A stretch of 64,000 nt of DNA, from assembly GCF_000425785.1 (NCBI RefSeq), contig NZ_AUEC01000025.1, positions 1 to 64,000 of the forward strand, written 5' to 3'. The DNA is from Pseudomonas taiwanensis DSM 21245. GTDB taxonomy: Bacteria > Pseudomonadota > Gammaproteobacteria > Pseudomonadales > Pseudomonadaceae. Below are positions 25,688-34,147 of this stretch, in pieces. The position numbers and the translations under genes were made by a program. The notes beneath the pieces were generated by a model, which was not told the DNA's origin, searched no databases, and was given only the letters and a program-made list of their open reading frames with translations. Within the stretch, counting starts at the first letter, position 1, and each line of letters starts with the position of its first letter.

Positions 25688-26379
25688 AGGTGCGTATCGA
25701 GGTCGTGGCCATCGACAGCCTGATGGTGCGCCTGTTCGACGCCATCGACGAAGCCAACATGCCGTGGATCCTGGCGGCCAGCCAGCGGCTTCGGGCGGCC
25801 TTCGGTGAGCGCCTGGTGGATCTGGTGCCGTCCTATACCACGTTGATGGTGCAGTGCGACCTGGCGCCGGCAGAGGCGAGGAGGTTGATCGTACACGCGC
25901 TGGAAGGTGTGCAGCCAGATACAGGCAACAGCGGGTATCGGCATGAGATTCCGGTGTGGTACCACGCCAGTGTCGGCCCTGAACTGCCGGTGCTGGCCGC
26001 CCGCAGCGGCTTGTCCGAGGACGAGGTGATCCGTTTGCACAGTGAGCGCGAATACCCGGTTTTCGCCTTGGGCTTCGCCCCCGGTTTCGGCTTCATGGGG
26101 CTGGTGGACGAGCGCTTGGCCTCGCCACGCCTGAGCACTCCGCGCAAACGCGTGGCGGCGGGCAGCGTCGGTATTGCCGAGCGCCAGACCGCGGCCTACC
26201 CGGCAGTATCGCCAGGGGGCTGGAACTTGATCGGGCGCACCCCGGTTCGTTTGTTCGACCGACAACGCGAGGGCTACAGCTTGCTGCAACCGGGTGACCG
26301 GGTGCGCTTCGTGGCGGTCACCCATGCCCGGTTCCTGGCGTTGGGTGGCGATGACAGCCCGCTGGAGGCACAGGCATGA
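25684..26379 (+). CDS. pxpB: 5-oxoprolinase subunit PxpB (KipI-like)
   Basis: A 231-residue PxpB/KipI protein of the allophanate-hydrolase subunit 1 family. [17 protein letters not shown] (residues about 89-105), [19 protein letters not shown], the [19 protein letters not shown] stretch and [17 protein letters not shown] are the expected motifs. It overlaps pxpA and pxpC by 4 bp each. In Bacillus the homologue also inhibits the sporulation kinase KinA; in pseudomonads the metabolic role is the relevant one. Confidence 0.93.
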   Translation: MKVRIEVVAIDSLMVRLFDAIDEANMPWILAASQRLRAAFGERLVDLVPSYTTLMVQCDLAPAEARRLIVHALEGVQPDTGNSGYRHEIPVWYHASVGPELPVLAARSGLSEDEVIRLHSEREYPVFALGFAPGFGFMGLVDERLASPRLSTPRKRVAAGSVGIAERQTAAYPAVSPGGWNLIGRTPVRLFDRQREGYSLLQPGDRVRFVAVTHARFLALGGDDSPLEAQA

Positions 26380-27293
26380 AGCAGTTGAGGATCGAAACCA
26401 GCACCGCGCTGTGCCAGGTGCAGGACGCAGGGCGCTTTGGCGTCCGGCATCTGGGGGTGACCCAGGGCGGGGCGTTGGATTGGGTGGCGATGTACTGGGC
26501 CAACTGGCTGCTGGGTAATCCATTGGGCGCGCCGGTAATCGAAGTGGCGCTGGGCGGTTTTACCGTCCTGGCCGAGCAGGATTGCGTGCTGGCCCTGGCC
26601 GGCGCTGACCTGGATGCGCGGCTTGACGATCAACCTTTATCGCCTTGGCGCGCGTTCACGCTGGCCAAAGGGCAGCGGCTGACACTCAGGCAGCCTAAAC
26701 AGGGCGTTCGAGCCTACCTGGCGGTGCCCGGTGGGGTCGATGCCGAAGCTGTCCTGGGTAGCTGCGCCACGGTCGTGCGTGAAGCATTGGGCGGCGTCGA
26801 TGGTTGCGGGGCGCCTTTGAGCAAGGGGCAGGTGCTGACGTTCGAAGGCAGCGCATCGGCCTTGAGTGAGGTGCCCGAAACGCTGCGTCCAGGCTATGGC
26901 GCAAAGCCTGTTCTGGACCTGGTGATGGGCGCGCAGATCGGGGATTTCAGCGGCACCAGTCTGTTCGAGGCGTTCAATTCGGACTGGACGCTGGACAGCC
27001 GCGCCGATCGCATGGGGATTCGCCTGTTGGGACCGCAATTGGTCTACCAGGGCGCGCCGATGATTTCCGAGGGTATCCCCCTGGGAGCCGTGCAGGTGCC
27101 ACCGGATGGGCAGCCGATCGTGCTGCTCAATGACCGTCAGACCATTGGTGGGTATCCACGACTGGGGGCATTGACGCCGCTGGCACTGGCGCGATTGGCC
27201 CAGTGCATGCCGGGGGCGACGGTGCGGTTCAGGGCAGTGCTTCAGGAGGATGCCTGGCGGGAGCAGCAGGCTTACCTGCGCCGTTGGGGGTAA
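26376..27293 (+). CDS. pxpC: 5-oxoprolinase subunit PxpC (KipA-like)
   Basis: A 305-residue PxpC protein of the allophanate-hydrolase subunit 2 family. Motifs include VQDAGRFGVRHLGVTQGGAL near residue 13, YLAVPGGVDAEAVLGS near 113, the SRADRMGIRLLGP stretch, and SEGIPLGAVQVPPDGQPIVL with the following NDRQTIGGYPRL. It is the last gene of the MFS-pxpABC operon. A perfect 12-bp hairpin follows it. Confidence 0.93.
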   Translation: MKQLRIETSTALCQVQDAGRFGVRHLGVTQGGALDWVAMYWANWLLGNPLGAPVIEVALGGFTVLAEQDCVLALAGADLDARLDDQPLSPWRAFTLAKGQRLTLRQPKQGVRAYLAVPGGVDAEAVLGSCATVVREALGGVDGCGAPLSKGQVLTFEGSASALSEVPETLRPGYGAKPVLDLVMGAQIGDFSGTSLFEAFNSDWTLDSRADRMGIRLLGPQLVYQGAPMISEGIPLGAVQVPPDGQPIVLLNDRQTIGGYPRLGALTPLALARLAQCMPGATVRFRAVLQEDAWREQQAYLRRWG

Positions 27294-27300
27294 CGCCAAA

Positions 27301-27336
27301 GGCCCTGTCGCCCCGACGACCCGTGGCGACAGGGCC
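27301..27336. terminator. Bidirectional terminator hairpin
   Basis: GGCCCTGTCGCC and GGCGACAGGGCC form a perfect 12-bp stem with a 12-nt loop, between the convergent pxpC and VWA genes. Read on the minus strand, three T residues follow. Confidence 0.65.
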
Positions 27337-27350
27337 GCTATCGACCGAGC

Positions 27351-28529
27351 CTACTTCGACAGATACCGCATGCCATCCTCCAACCCCTGCAAGGTCAGCG
27401 GGTACATCTTGTCCTCGATCAGATCCCGTACCAGATGCGTCGAAGCCGTGTAGTCCCAGGCTTGCTTAGGATAGGGGTTGATCCAGATGATCTTCTTGAA
27501 TTTCTCCATGAAGCGCTGCATCCACACATACCCGGCTTCTTCGTTCCAGTGCTCGACGCTGCCACCGGGCTGGGTGATTTCGTAAGGTGCCATCGCCGCA
27601 TCCCCGACGAACACGACCTTGTAGTCATCGCCGTACTTGTGCAGCAGGTCGAAAGTGGAGAAGCGCTCCGAGGTGCGGCGCAGGTTGTTCTTCCACACCG
27701 ACTCGTACACGAAGTTGTGGAAGTAGTAATACTCCAGGTGCTTGAACTCGGTCTTGCAGGCCGAGAACAGTTCTTCGCACACCTTGACGTGGGCGTCCAT
27801 CGAACCGCCGATGTCGAACAGCAACAACAGCTTGACCGTATTGCGCCGCTCGGGGCGCATCTGGATGTTCAGCAGCCCGGCATCGCGGGCGGTGTGGTCG
27901 ATGGTGCCGTCGATATCAAGCTCTTCGGCGGCGCCTTCGCGAGCGAACTTGCGCAGGCGGCGCAGGGCCAGCTTGATATTGCGGGTGCCGAGTTCGACCT
28001 GGTCGTCTAGATTCTTGTACTCGCGCTGGTCCCAGACCTTGACCGCCTTGCCCTGGCGCTTGCCGGCCTCGCCCACGCGAATGCCTTCGGGGTTGAACCC
28101 GCCCGAGCCGAACGGGCTTGTGCCGCCGGTGCCGATCCACTTGTTGCCGCCGGCGTGGCGTTCCTTCTGTTCTTCGAGGCGCTTCTTGAATTCCTCGATC
28201 AGCTTGTCCAGGCCGCCCAGGGACTGAATCTGCGCCCTTTCCTCATCGCTGAGCGAGCGTTCGAACTCCTTGCGCAGCCAGTCCTCGGGGATCAGCGCCT
28301 CAAGGTGTCGGTCGAGGTTTTCCAGGCCCTTGAAGTAGGCCGAGAACGCCCGGTCGAACTTGTCGAAATGACGCTCGTCCTTGACCAGGATGGCCCGTGC
28401 CAAGTAGTAGAATTCGTCCATGTCGGCGAACACCACACGCTTTTGCAGGGCATTGAGCAGGTCGAGCAACTCGCGCACCGACACCGGTACCTTGGCCGCG
28501 CGCATTTCATTGAACAGGTTGAGCAGCAT
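27351..28529 (-). CDS. VWA domain-containing protein (CoxE-like)
   Basis: A 392-residue protein with an N-terminal helical region and a C-terminal von Willebrand factor A domain. The metal site (MIDAS) reads LLLFDIGGSMDAHVKV, that is DxGxS where the canonical motif is DxSxS. Later metal-site residues are in VFVGDAAMAPYEIT. Such proteins work with MoxR AAA+ ATPases to insert cofactors or remodel protein complexes. The MoxR gene lies 12 bp upstream on the same strand, so the pair is an operon. The client is unknown. Confidence 0.88.
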   Translation of the reverse strand: MLLNLFNEMRAAKVPVSVRELLDLLNALQKRVVFADMDEFYYLARAILVKDERHFDKFDRAFSAYFKGLENLDRHLEALIPEDWLRKEFERSLSDEERAQIQSLGGLDKLIEEFKKRLEEQKERHAGGNKWIGTGGTSPFGSGGFNPEGIRVGEAGKRQGKAVKVWDQREYKNLDDQVELGTRNIKLALRRLRKFAREGAAEELDIDGTIDHTARDAGLLNIQMRPERRNTVKLLLLFDIGGSMDAHVKVCEELFSACKTEFKHLEYYYFHNFVYESVWKNNLRRTSERFSTFDLLHKYGDDYKVVFVGDAAMAPYEITQPGGSVEHWNEEAGYVWMQRFMEKFKKIIWINPYPKQAWDYTASTHLVRDLIEDKMYPLTLQGLEDGMRYLSK

Positions 28530-28541
28530 GGCCGGCTCCTG

Positions 28542-29387
28542 TCAGCGGTTGCCGCGTCGGCTCATGAAGGCCAGGCGCTCCAGCAGTTGCACATCCTGTT
28601 CATTCTTCACCAATGCCCCGGCCAGCGGCGGGATGGCCTTGGTCGGGTCGCGCTCGCGCAGCACCGCTTCGCCGATGTTGTCGGCCATCAGCAGCTTCAG
28701 CCAGTCGACCAGCTCGGAGGTAGACGGCTTCTTCTTCAGGCCCGGTACCTTGCGCACATCGAAGAACACGTCCAGCGCTTCACTGACCAGCGATTGCTTG
28801 ATGTTCGGGAAGTGCACGTCGACGATCTGCTGCAGCGTGTCGCGATCGGGGAAGGCGATGTAGTGGAAGAAGCAGCGGCGCAGGAAGGCGTCGGGCAGCT
28901 CTTTTTCGTTGTTGGAGGTAATGATGATGATCGGGCGCTGCTTGGCCTTGATGGTCTCGTCGATTTCGTAGACGTAGAACTCCATCTTGTCGAGCTCTTG
29001 CAGCAGGTCGTTGGGGAACTCGATGTCGGCCTTGTCGATTTCGTCGATCAGCAGGATCACCCGCTCGTCAGCCTCGAACGCCTCCCACAGCTTGCCCTTT
29101 TTCAGGTAGTTGCGCACGTCGTGGACCTTGTCCACGCCCAGCTGCGAATCGCGCAGGCGACTGACCGCATCGTACTCGTACAAGCCCTGGTGGGCCTTGG
29201 TGGTGGATTTGATGTGCCAGGTGATCAAACGGGCGCCGAAGGAGGCGGCGAGTTGTTCGGCGAGCATGGTCTTGCCGGTACCCGGCTCACCCTTGACCAG
29301 CAACGGGCGCTCCAGGGTGATCGCTGCGTTGACTGCCAGTTTCAGATCGTCTGTGGCGACGTATTCACGGGTACCTTCGAACTTCAT
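28542..29387 (-). CDS. MoxR family AAA+ ATPase
   Basis: A 281-residue MoxR-type ATPase. Walker A is VKGEPGTGKTMLAEQLA (residues about 34-50), Walker B is VILLIDEIDKADIEFPN (about 111-127), sensor 1 lies in PIIIITSNNEKELPDAFLRR with the arginine finger near its end, and sensor 2 is in the C-terminal helical lid. It probably acts with the VWA protein encoded 12 bp downstream as a chaperone-like complex; the substrate protein is not visible from context. Confidence 0.92.
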   Translation of the reverse strand: MKFEGTREYVATDDLKLAVNAAITLERPLLVKGEPGTGKTMLAEQLAASFGARLITWHIKSTTKAHQGLYEYDAVSRLRDSQLGVDKVHDVRNYLKKGKLWEAFEADERVILLIDEIDKADIEFPNDLLQELDKMEFYVYEIDETIKAKQRPIIIITSNNEKELPDAFLRRCFFHYIAFPDRDTLQQIVDVHFPNIKQSLVSEALDVFFDVRKVPGLKKKPSTSELVDWLKLLMADNIGEAVLRERDPTKAIPPLAGALVKNEQDVQLLERLAFMSRRGNR

Positions 29388-29415
29388 GAACCGCTCCTCG
29401 GTGGGTGTCCGTACT

Positions 29416-29462
29416 GGCCCTCGCGGCGTACCGGAGGGAGCCGGGTTGTCGGCGACAGGGCC
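29416..29462. repeat. REP-like hairpin
   Basis: GGCCCT (29416-29421) pairs with AGGGCC (29457-29462) around an inner AGCCGGGTTGTCGGCGAC segment. Similar outer arms close the hairpins at 27301 and 55688, so this is a recurrent local element. Confidence 0.4.
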
Positions 29463-29570
29463 GAAACGGACAACACAGGTTTGTCATTTGCCAGCGACTA
29501 TAACCCGCGCCCAGGCAGCTGGAAACGCAGACCGGGCATTCAGTCTCTGAATGGTGCGTCGCGCTAATAT

Positions 29571-30644
29571 TCAGTCGGAATCAGGAGAAGGCTGCTCATA
29601 ACGTGCATTGAATGCTTCGATGAAGCCATTGCGCAGTATCTGCAGGAAGGCCTCGAAGGCGCTGACATCCTGCTTGTGTACGCTGCCACTGAGTTCCACG
29701 CGGGTGGCGAACTGGTTCTTGGGCTGGTTTTTCAGCACGGTTTCGCTGGCACCGACCAGCACCTCCCAGATCGAGCGGAACCAGCCTTTGTTCTTGTTCT
29801 CGACATCCTGCTGCCAGTCGAACACATCGACATCGCGCAGCAGCGGCTTGATGTAGCCGCTTAGCCTGCCGTCGCTGGCCTGGGCTTCGATCACCAGGTC
29901 GCCATGGCCGGCATTGAAGTCGAACTTGCCGTAGGCACTGGCAAAGTCGTTCAGTCGGCGCAGTTCGATGCCGGTGGCACGCAGGCGGAATTCGAAGTTG
30001 TCGAAGTCGCTGAACGGGTCGAAGGTCGCGCGGCTTTCTACCCGCGCATCGCCCAGCAAGCGAGCGCTGCCGTCGAAACGGGCGTCACGACGGCCTTTTT
30101 CGTTGCGTACGTTGGTCAGGTTGAGCACCTTGGCGTTGAGCTGGGTGGCCTTGAGGTCGACCGGCGGTCTGGAGTTGAAGTTATGAAAGTTCAGGGTGGC
30201 GTCTTCGATACGTACCTCATTGAGGGTGATGGGCAGCAGCTTTTCCAGCTGTTGACGCCAGTCGGTACCCTGGCCGGTCTGCGAGGACTGTTTGTTGCCA
30301 CCATCGACGAAGTTAAGCTCGGGGCGCACGAAGGTGACCTCAGCGACGACTGCCCGGTCATACCACAGCGAACGCCAGCTCACCGAGAGGTCGATCAGGG
30401 GGGCGTCGAGCAGGGGCACTGGCACCTTGCCGGTGGTCTTGACGATCTTCAGGCCGTTGATCTGGTAGGCCCCTCGCCACCAGGCAAGGTCCACATCGCT
30501 GACCTGGCCGCGGTAGTCGCCCATATCGGCAAGTTTTTCGTTGAGGTAGTCGCGCACCAGGTAAGGCAGTGCCAGGTGCAGGGCCGCCAGCAGCACGAGC
30601 AGGCTGGCCAGGCCGACCAGCGGCCAACGGTAGCGAGCGGTCAT
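29571..30644 (-). CDS. DUF748/AsmA-like inner-membrane-anchored protein
   Basis: A 357-residue protein with one N-terminal transmembrane helix (WPLVGLASLLVLLAALHLAL, residues about 6-25) and a periplasmic domain of the DUF748 kind: VSDVDLAWWRGAYQINGLKI, the LSVSWRSLWYDRAVVAEVTF stretch and LDITLNEVRI-like strands (here LPITLNEVRIEDATLNFHNF). AsmA-like proteins are thought to move or position lipids between membranes, but no such role is shown for this family member. It is divergent from cysK. Confidence 0.85.
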   Translation of the reverse strand: MTARYRWPLVGLASLLVLLAALHLALPYLVRDYLNEKLADMGDYRGQVSDVDLAWWRGAYQINGLKIVKTTGKVPVPLLDAPLIDLSVSWRSLWYDRAVVAEVTFVRPELNFVDGGNKQSSQTGQGTDWRQQLEKLLPITLNEVRIEDATLNFHNFNSRPPVDLKATQLNAKVLNLTNVRNEKGRRDARFDGSARLLGDARVESRATFDPFSDFDNFEFRLRATGIELRRLNDFASAYGKFDFNAGHGDLVIEAQASDGRLSGYIKPLLRDVDVFDWQQDVENKNKGWFRSIWEVLVGASETVLKNQPKNQFATRVELSGSVHKQDVSAFEAFLQILRNGFIEAFNARYEQPSPDSD

Positions 30645-30774
30645 TGGGGCTCTCCTGGGCAGGTTGAAGGGTGGACCACGGGGCTGGCGGGGGAGTTCGA
30701 ACAGGCTTTACTGGCCACCGGGGCAGGCTTAACCTTGAAGTCTTTCCCTGCATCTCATGTTCAAGGACACTGCC

Positions 30775-31749
30775 ATGAGCCGTATCTACGCAGACAACGC
30801 CCATTCCATCGGCAATACGCCGCTGGTGCAGATCAACCGCATCGCCCCGCGTGGGGTGACCATCCTGGCCAAGATCGAAGGGCGCAACCCTGGTTATTCG
30901 GTGAAATGCCGGATTGGCGCGAACATGGTCTGGGACGCCGAGAGCAGCGGCAAGCTCAAGCCGGGCATGACCATCGTCGAACCCACCTCGGGTAACACCG
31001 GTATCGGCCTGGCTTTCGTTGCAGCGGCCCGAGGCTACAAGCTGATCCTGACCATGCCGGCGTCCATGAGCCTGGAGCGACGCAAGGTGCTCAAGGCCCT
31101 TGGTGCCGAACTGGTGCTCACCGAGCCTGCCAAGGGCATGAAGGGGGCGATCGAGAAGGCCAATGAAATCGTCGCTGGCGACCCTGCTCAGTACTTCCTG
31201 CCCGGCCAGTTCGACAACCCGGCCAACCCGGCGATCCACGAAAAGACCACCGGCCCGGAAATCTGGAACGACACTGACGGCGCCATCGACGTGCTGGTCG
31301 CAGGCGTTGGCACCGGCGGCACCATTACCGGTGTATCGCGCTATATCAAGCACACCCAGGGCAAGTCGATCCTCTCGGTGGCCGTGGAGCCGGTGGCTTC
31401 GCCGCTGATCAGCCAGACCCTGGCCGGCGAAGAGCTCAAGCCCAGCCCGCACAAGATCCAGGGCATCGGCGCAGGCTTCGTACCGAAGAACCTCGACCTG
31501 TCGATCGTCGACCAGGTGGAGACGGTCACCGACGAAGAGTCCAAGGCCATGGCCATCCGCCTGATGCGCGAAGAGGGCATTCTTTGCGGCATCTCCTGCG
31601 GCGCGGCCATGGCGGCGGCGGTGCGCCTGGCCGAAAAGCCGGCGATGCAGGGCAAGACCATCGTGGTGATTTTGCCCGACTCCGGCGAACGCTACCTGTC
31701 GAGCATGCTGTTCAGCGACATGTTCAGCGAGCAGGAAAACCAGCAGTAA
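30775..31749 (+). CDS. cysK: Cysteine synthase A
   Basis: A 324-residue O-acetylserine sulfhydrylase. The PLP lysine is in [14 protein letters not shown] (Lys about residue 43), the substrate loop is [19 protein letters not shown], and the phosphate-binding glycine loop is [28 protein letters not shown] holds the Ser that contacts the PLP ring nitrogen. The start at 30775 (MSRIYADN) follows an AAGGAC site; an in-frame ATG at 30757 is upstream of it. It catalyses the last step of cysteine synthesis in the cytoplasm. Confidence 0.94.
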   Translation: MSRIYADNAHSIGNTPLVQINRIAPRGVTILAKIEGRNPGYSVKCRIGANMVWDAESSGKLKPGMTIVEPTSGNTGIGLAFVAAARGYKLILTMPASMSLERRKVLKALGAELVLTEPAKGMKGAIEKANEIVAGDPAQYFLPGQFDNPANPAIHEKTTGPEIWNDTDGAIDVLVAGVGTGGTITGVSRYIKHTQGKSILSVAVEPVASPLISQTLAGEELKPSPHKIQGIGAGFVPKNLDLSIVDQVETVTDEESKAMAIRLMREEGILCGISCGAAMAAAVRLAEKPAMQGKTIVVILPDSGERYLSSMLFSDMFSEQENQQ

Positions 31750-31805
31750 GCTGACACCGGGCAATACTCGGCGAACCGGTTTATTACAAAATCTTTAATA
31801 CAGCC

Positions 31806-31838
31806 ATCCCGTTCCGGTTGTTTTTACCGGAGCGGGAT
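31806..31838. terminator. Hairpin between cysK and lpxO
   Basis: ATCCCGTTCCGG and CCGGAGCGGGAT pair over 12 bp with one wobble, around TTGTTTTTA. It lies 56 bp after cysK and 72 bp before lpxO. It may end cysK transcription or form part of the lpxO leader. Confidence 0.45.
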
Positions 31839-31910
31839 CGGTTTATGATGGCCGGATGATTTTCGTCAGCATCAGGCAGCGCTGGCCTGCTGCTCAGCAA
31901 GGAGTGTTGC

Positions 31911-32846
31911 ATGACCTTTTCCTTCGTCGCCAAGGCAGGTGTGCTGCTGGTGTTCTTCGGCAGCGTGCTGTTCGTGCACCTGCGTGGCAAGGCGCGGCTC
32001 CCGGTGTTGCGCCAGTTCGTCAACCATTCGGCACTGTTCGCCCCCTACAACGCGCTGATGTACCTGTTCTCCGGAGTGCCGTCCAAGCCTTACCTGGACC
32101 GCACACGCTTTCCTGAGCTGGATGTGCTCAAGGATAACTGGCAGGAAATCCGCGAAGAGGCCATGCGCCTGTTCGACGAGGGCTACATTCGCGCTGCCGA
32201 GAAGGACAACGACGCTGGCTTCGGGTCGTTCTTCAAGAAAGGCTGGAAGCGCTTCTACCTGAAGTGGTACGACAAGCCGCTGCCATCGGCCGAGGCACTG
32301 TGCCCCAGGACCGTCGAGCTGGTCAGCAGCATTCCAAACGTCAAGGGCGCGATGTTTGCGCTGTTGCCCGGAGGCAGCCACCTGAACCCGCACCGCGACC
32401 CGTTCGCCGGCTCCCTGCGTTATCACCTTGGGCTGTCCACGCCGAACTCCGATGCCTGCCGTATCTATGTCGACGGGCAGGTGTATGCCTGGCGTGACGG
32501 TGAGGACGTGATGTTCGACGAGACCTACGTGCACTGGGTCAAGAATGAAACCGACGTCACCCGCGTGATCCTGTTCTGCGACATCGAGCGCCCGCTCAGC
32601 AGCTCGCTGATGACCCGCATCAACCGTAAGGTCAGCGCCTTCCTCGGGCGTGCCACCGCGCCGCAGAACACCGATGACGAGCGTGTTGGCGGCATCAACC
32701 AGGCGTACGCCTGGAGCAAGCGCTTCAGCAACAAGATCAGCACCCGCATGAAGCAGTTCAAACGCGCCAACCCCAAGGCCTACCGCATCCTGCGGCCAGT
32801 GCTGGCAGTGGTGGTGGCGTACTTGCTGTATCGCTGGTTGTTCTGA
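31911..32846 (+). CDS. lpxO: Lipid A hydroxylase LpxO (aspartyl/asparaginyl beta-hydroxylase family)
   Basis: A 311-residue Fe(II)/2-oxoglutarate dioxygenase that adds a 2-hydroxyl group to a secondary acyl chain of lipid A. The iron ligands are visible as His and Asp in LNPHRDPFAGSLRYH and His in ETYVHWVKNE, with the 2-oxoglutarate-binding Arg in VTRVILFCDIERP. Hydrophobic helices at both ends (residues about 6-22 and 291-309) fit an inner-membrane location. The gene is preceded by AAGGAG 7 bp from the ATG. Confidence 0.92.
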   Translation: MTFSFVAKAGVLLVFFGSVLFVHLRGKARLPVLRQFVNHSALFAPYNALMYLFSGVPSKPYLDRTRFPELDVLKDNWQEIREEAMRLFDEGYIRAAEKDNDAGFGSFFKKGWKRFYLKWYDKPLPSAEALCPRTVELVSSIPNVKGAMFALLPGGSHLNPHRDPFAGSLRYHLGLSTPNSDACRIYVDGQVYAWRDGEDVMFDETYVHWVKNETDVTRVILFCDIERPLSSSLMTRINRKVSAFLGRATAPQNTDDERVGGINQAYAWSKRFSNKISTRMKQFKRANPKAYRILRPVLAVVVAYLLYRWLF

Positions 32847-32851
32847 TTGTT

Positions 32852-32907
32852 GCGAAAGGTCGCCCTGGGGCCGCGTGGCGGCCCTTTCGCGACACAAGGC
32901 CGCTGCC
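32852..32907. repeat. REP-like element
   Basis: GGGCCGCGTGGCGGCCC followed by TTTCGCGACACAAGGCCGC is a recognisable putida-group REP variant. The outer arms GCGAAAGG and CCTTTCGC form a perfect 8-bp stem. Confidence 0.6.
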
Positions 32908-32923
32908 ACCGCTCATCGAGTGC

Positions 32924-32952
32924 TTGTCGCAGGAACAATCCACCGCTATAGT
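32924..32952 (+). promoter_or_regulatory. Sigma-70 promoter upstream of the EamA gene
   Basis: TTGTCG (32924-32929) and TATAGT (32947-32952) are separated by 17 bp. The predicted start point near 32959 gives a leader of about 300 nt before the exporter gene. Confidence 0.55.
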
Positions 32953-32984
32953 CCTTCGCAGTCATTTCCTCGAAGACCCTGTTC

Positions 32985-33146
32985 ATGCCTGCCATCCCTA
33001 CCACCACATGCTTCGCCATCGCGCCAGTCGCGGGCAGGGGCGTGCGTGGCAGTCAGCAGCCGGTCATGATCAGTCATTACCCACCACCTGTCAGTGGCGT
33101 CGTAGGCGGCGTAGCTCCGCCTCGCTGCGGGGTCGTGCTGGGCTGA
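32985..33146 (+). CDS. Possible 53-residue leader peptide
   Basis: An ATG about 26 nt after the predicted transcription start opens a 53-codon frame beginning MPAIPTTTCFAIAPVAGRG and ending in CGVVLG. The ribosome site is weak. It has no similarity I recognise. Its place in a long leader before an exporter gene, upstream of a T-run, makes a regulatory leader peptide possible; chance is the alternative. Confidence 0.25.
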   Translation: MPAIPTTTCFAIAPVAGRGVRGSQQPVMISHYPPPVSGVVGGVAPPRCGVVLG

Positions 33147-33261
33147 TCGGCTTCTGGCCGTCTCCCTTCGCACCCGCAACCTACTGAACACGGTCGGCGA
33201 CTTCCCTCACTGAAGCACACGCCCTCCGTTCGGCTTTTTTGCCCGATTACAGGTGGCATAC

Positions 33262-34143
33262 ATGTCTGTCTTTTCCAAAGCGTCCGTGGCCTCGGCGGCC
33301 ACGACCAGTGTGTTCGTCCTGCTGTGGAGCAGCGGTGCGATCGTTTCCAAGCTCGGTCTGGCCCATGCCAGCCCGTTTGCCTTTCTCCTGCTGCGCTCGG
33401 CGCTGGCCTTGGCCGGTCTGCTGCTGATCAGCCCGTTGCTCGGACTGCGTTGGCCGCGAGGCTGTGCGGCGGTGCTGCGGGCCTTGGGCACCGGTTGCGT
33501 GCTGCTGGGCGCCTACCAGATCTTCTACCTGCTGGCGCTCGACACCCACGTCACCCCTGGGGTGATGGCCACGGTGATGGGCGTGCAACCGATCCTCACC
33601 GTGGTGATCATGGAACGCCAGCGTTCCTGGAGCCGGCTGTTCGGTCTGGGCCTGGGGCTTGGCGGGTTGGTGATGGTGGTGTTTCAGGGCATCAACCTGG
33701 GCGGGGTATCGCTGGCCGGCATGCTGTTCGCATTGCTGGCGCTGGCCAGCATGACGTTGGGTTCGATCCTGCAAAAGCGCATCACCGACAACCCCATGGG
33801 CACCTTGCCGCTGCAGTACCTGGCCGGTTTTGCCCTGTGCGGGCTATTCGCACCGCTGCAACCGCTGCATGTGCAATGGAGCGGTGGCTTCATCGGCGCG
33901 CTGCTGTGGATGGGGCTGGTGGTGTCGTTGCTGGCCACCTTACTGCTGTACCGGCTGATTGCGCGGGGTAACCTGGTCAACGTCACCAGCCTGTTCTACC
34001 TGGTGCCTGCGGTGACGGCGGTGATGGACTTGCTGATCTTCGGTAACCGCCTGGCGCCGCTCAGCTTGTTGGGCATGGGGCTGATCGTGGTCGGTCTGCT
34101 GTTCGTGTTCCGCAAGCCGGCGGCACGGTTGGCCGAGGCGTAA
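33262..34143 (+). CDS. EamA/DMT family exporter
   Basis: A 293-residue ten-helix drug/metabolite transporter with two EamA repeats. The first begins near VFVLLWSSGAIVSKLGLAHA (residues about 14-33) and the second at SLAGMLFALLALASMTLGSI (about 153-172). The C-terminal LSLLGMGLIVVGLLFVFRK ends in basic residues. Such proteins export amino acids, nucleosides or drugs, and the substrate cannot be read here. An unusually long 5' leader precedes it (see 32847-33261). Confidence 0.88.
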   Translation: MSVFSKASVASAATTSVFVLLWSSGAIVSKLGLAHASPFAFLLLRSALALAGLLLISPLLGLRWPRGCAAVLRALGTGCVLLGAYQIFYLLALDTHVTPGVMATVMGVQPILTVVIMERQRSWSRLFGLGLGLGGLVMVVFQGINLGGVSLAGMLFALLALASMTLGSILQKRITDNPMGTLPLQYLAGFALCGLFAPLQPLHVQWSGGFIGALLWMGLVVSLLATLLLYRLIARGNLVNVTSLFYLVPAVTAVMDLLIFGNRLAPLSLLGMGLIVVGLLFVFRKPAARLAEA

Positions 34144-34147
34144 GCGC

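Larger units (their letters stand above)
32847..33261 (+). other. 415-bp gap: REP, promoter and possible leader of the EamA gene
   Basis: From left to right it holds a REP-like hairpin (GCGAAAGG at 32852 pairing with CCTTTCGC at 32883), a good sigma-70 promoter at 32924-32952, a 53-codon open frame from 32985 to 33146, a small hairpin (AGGCGG 33104-33109 with CCGCCT 33117-33122) and a run of six T at 33234-33239, 22 bp before the EamA start. This order suggests a long regulatory leader. I recognise no known riboswitch in it. Confidence 0.45.

Noticed and set aside
30358..31764. A 468-codon minus-strand frame across cysK
   Set aside because: It is antisense to cysK and to the end of DUF748; cysK is certain from its PLP motifs.
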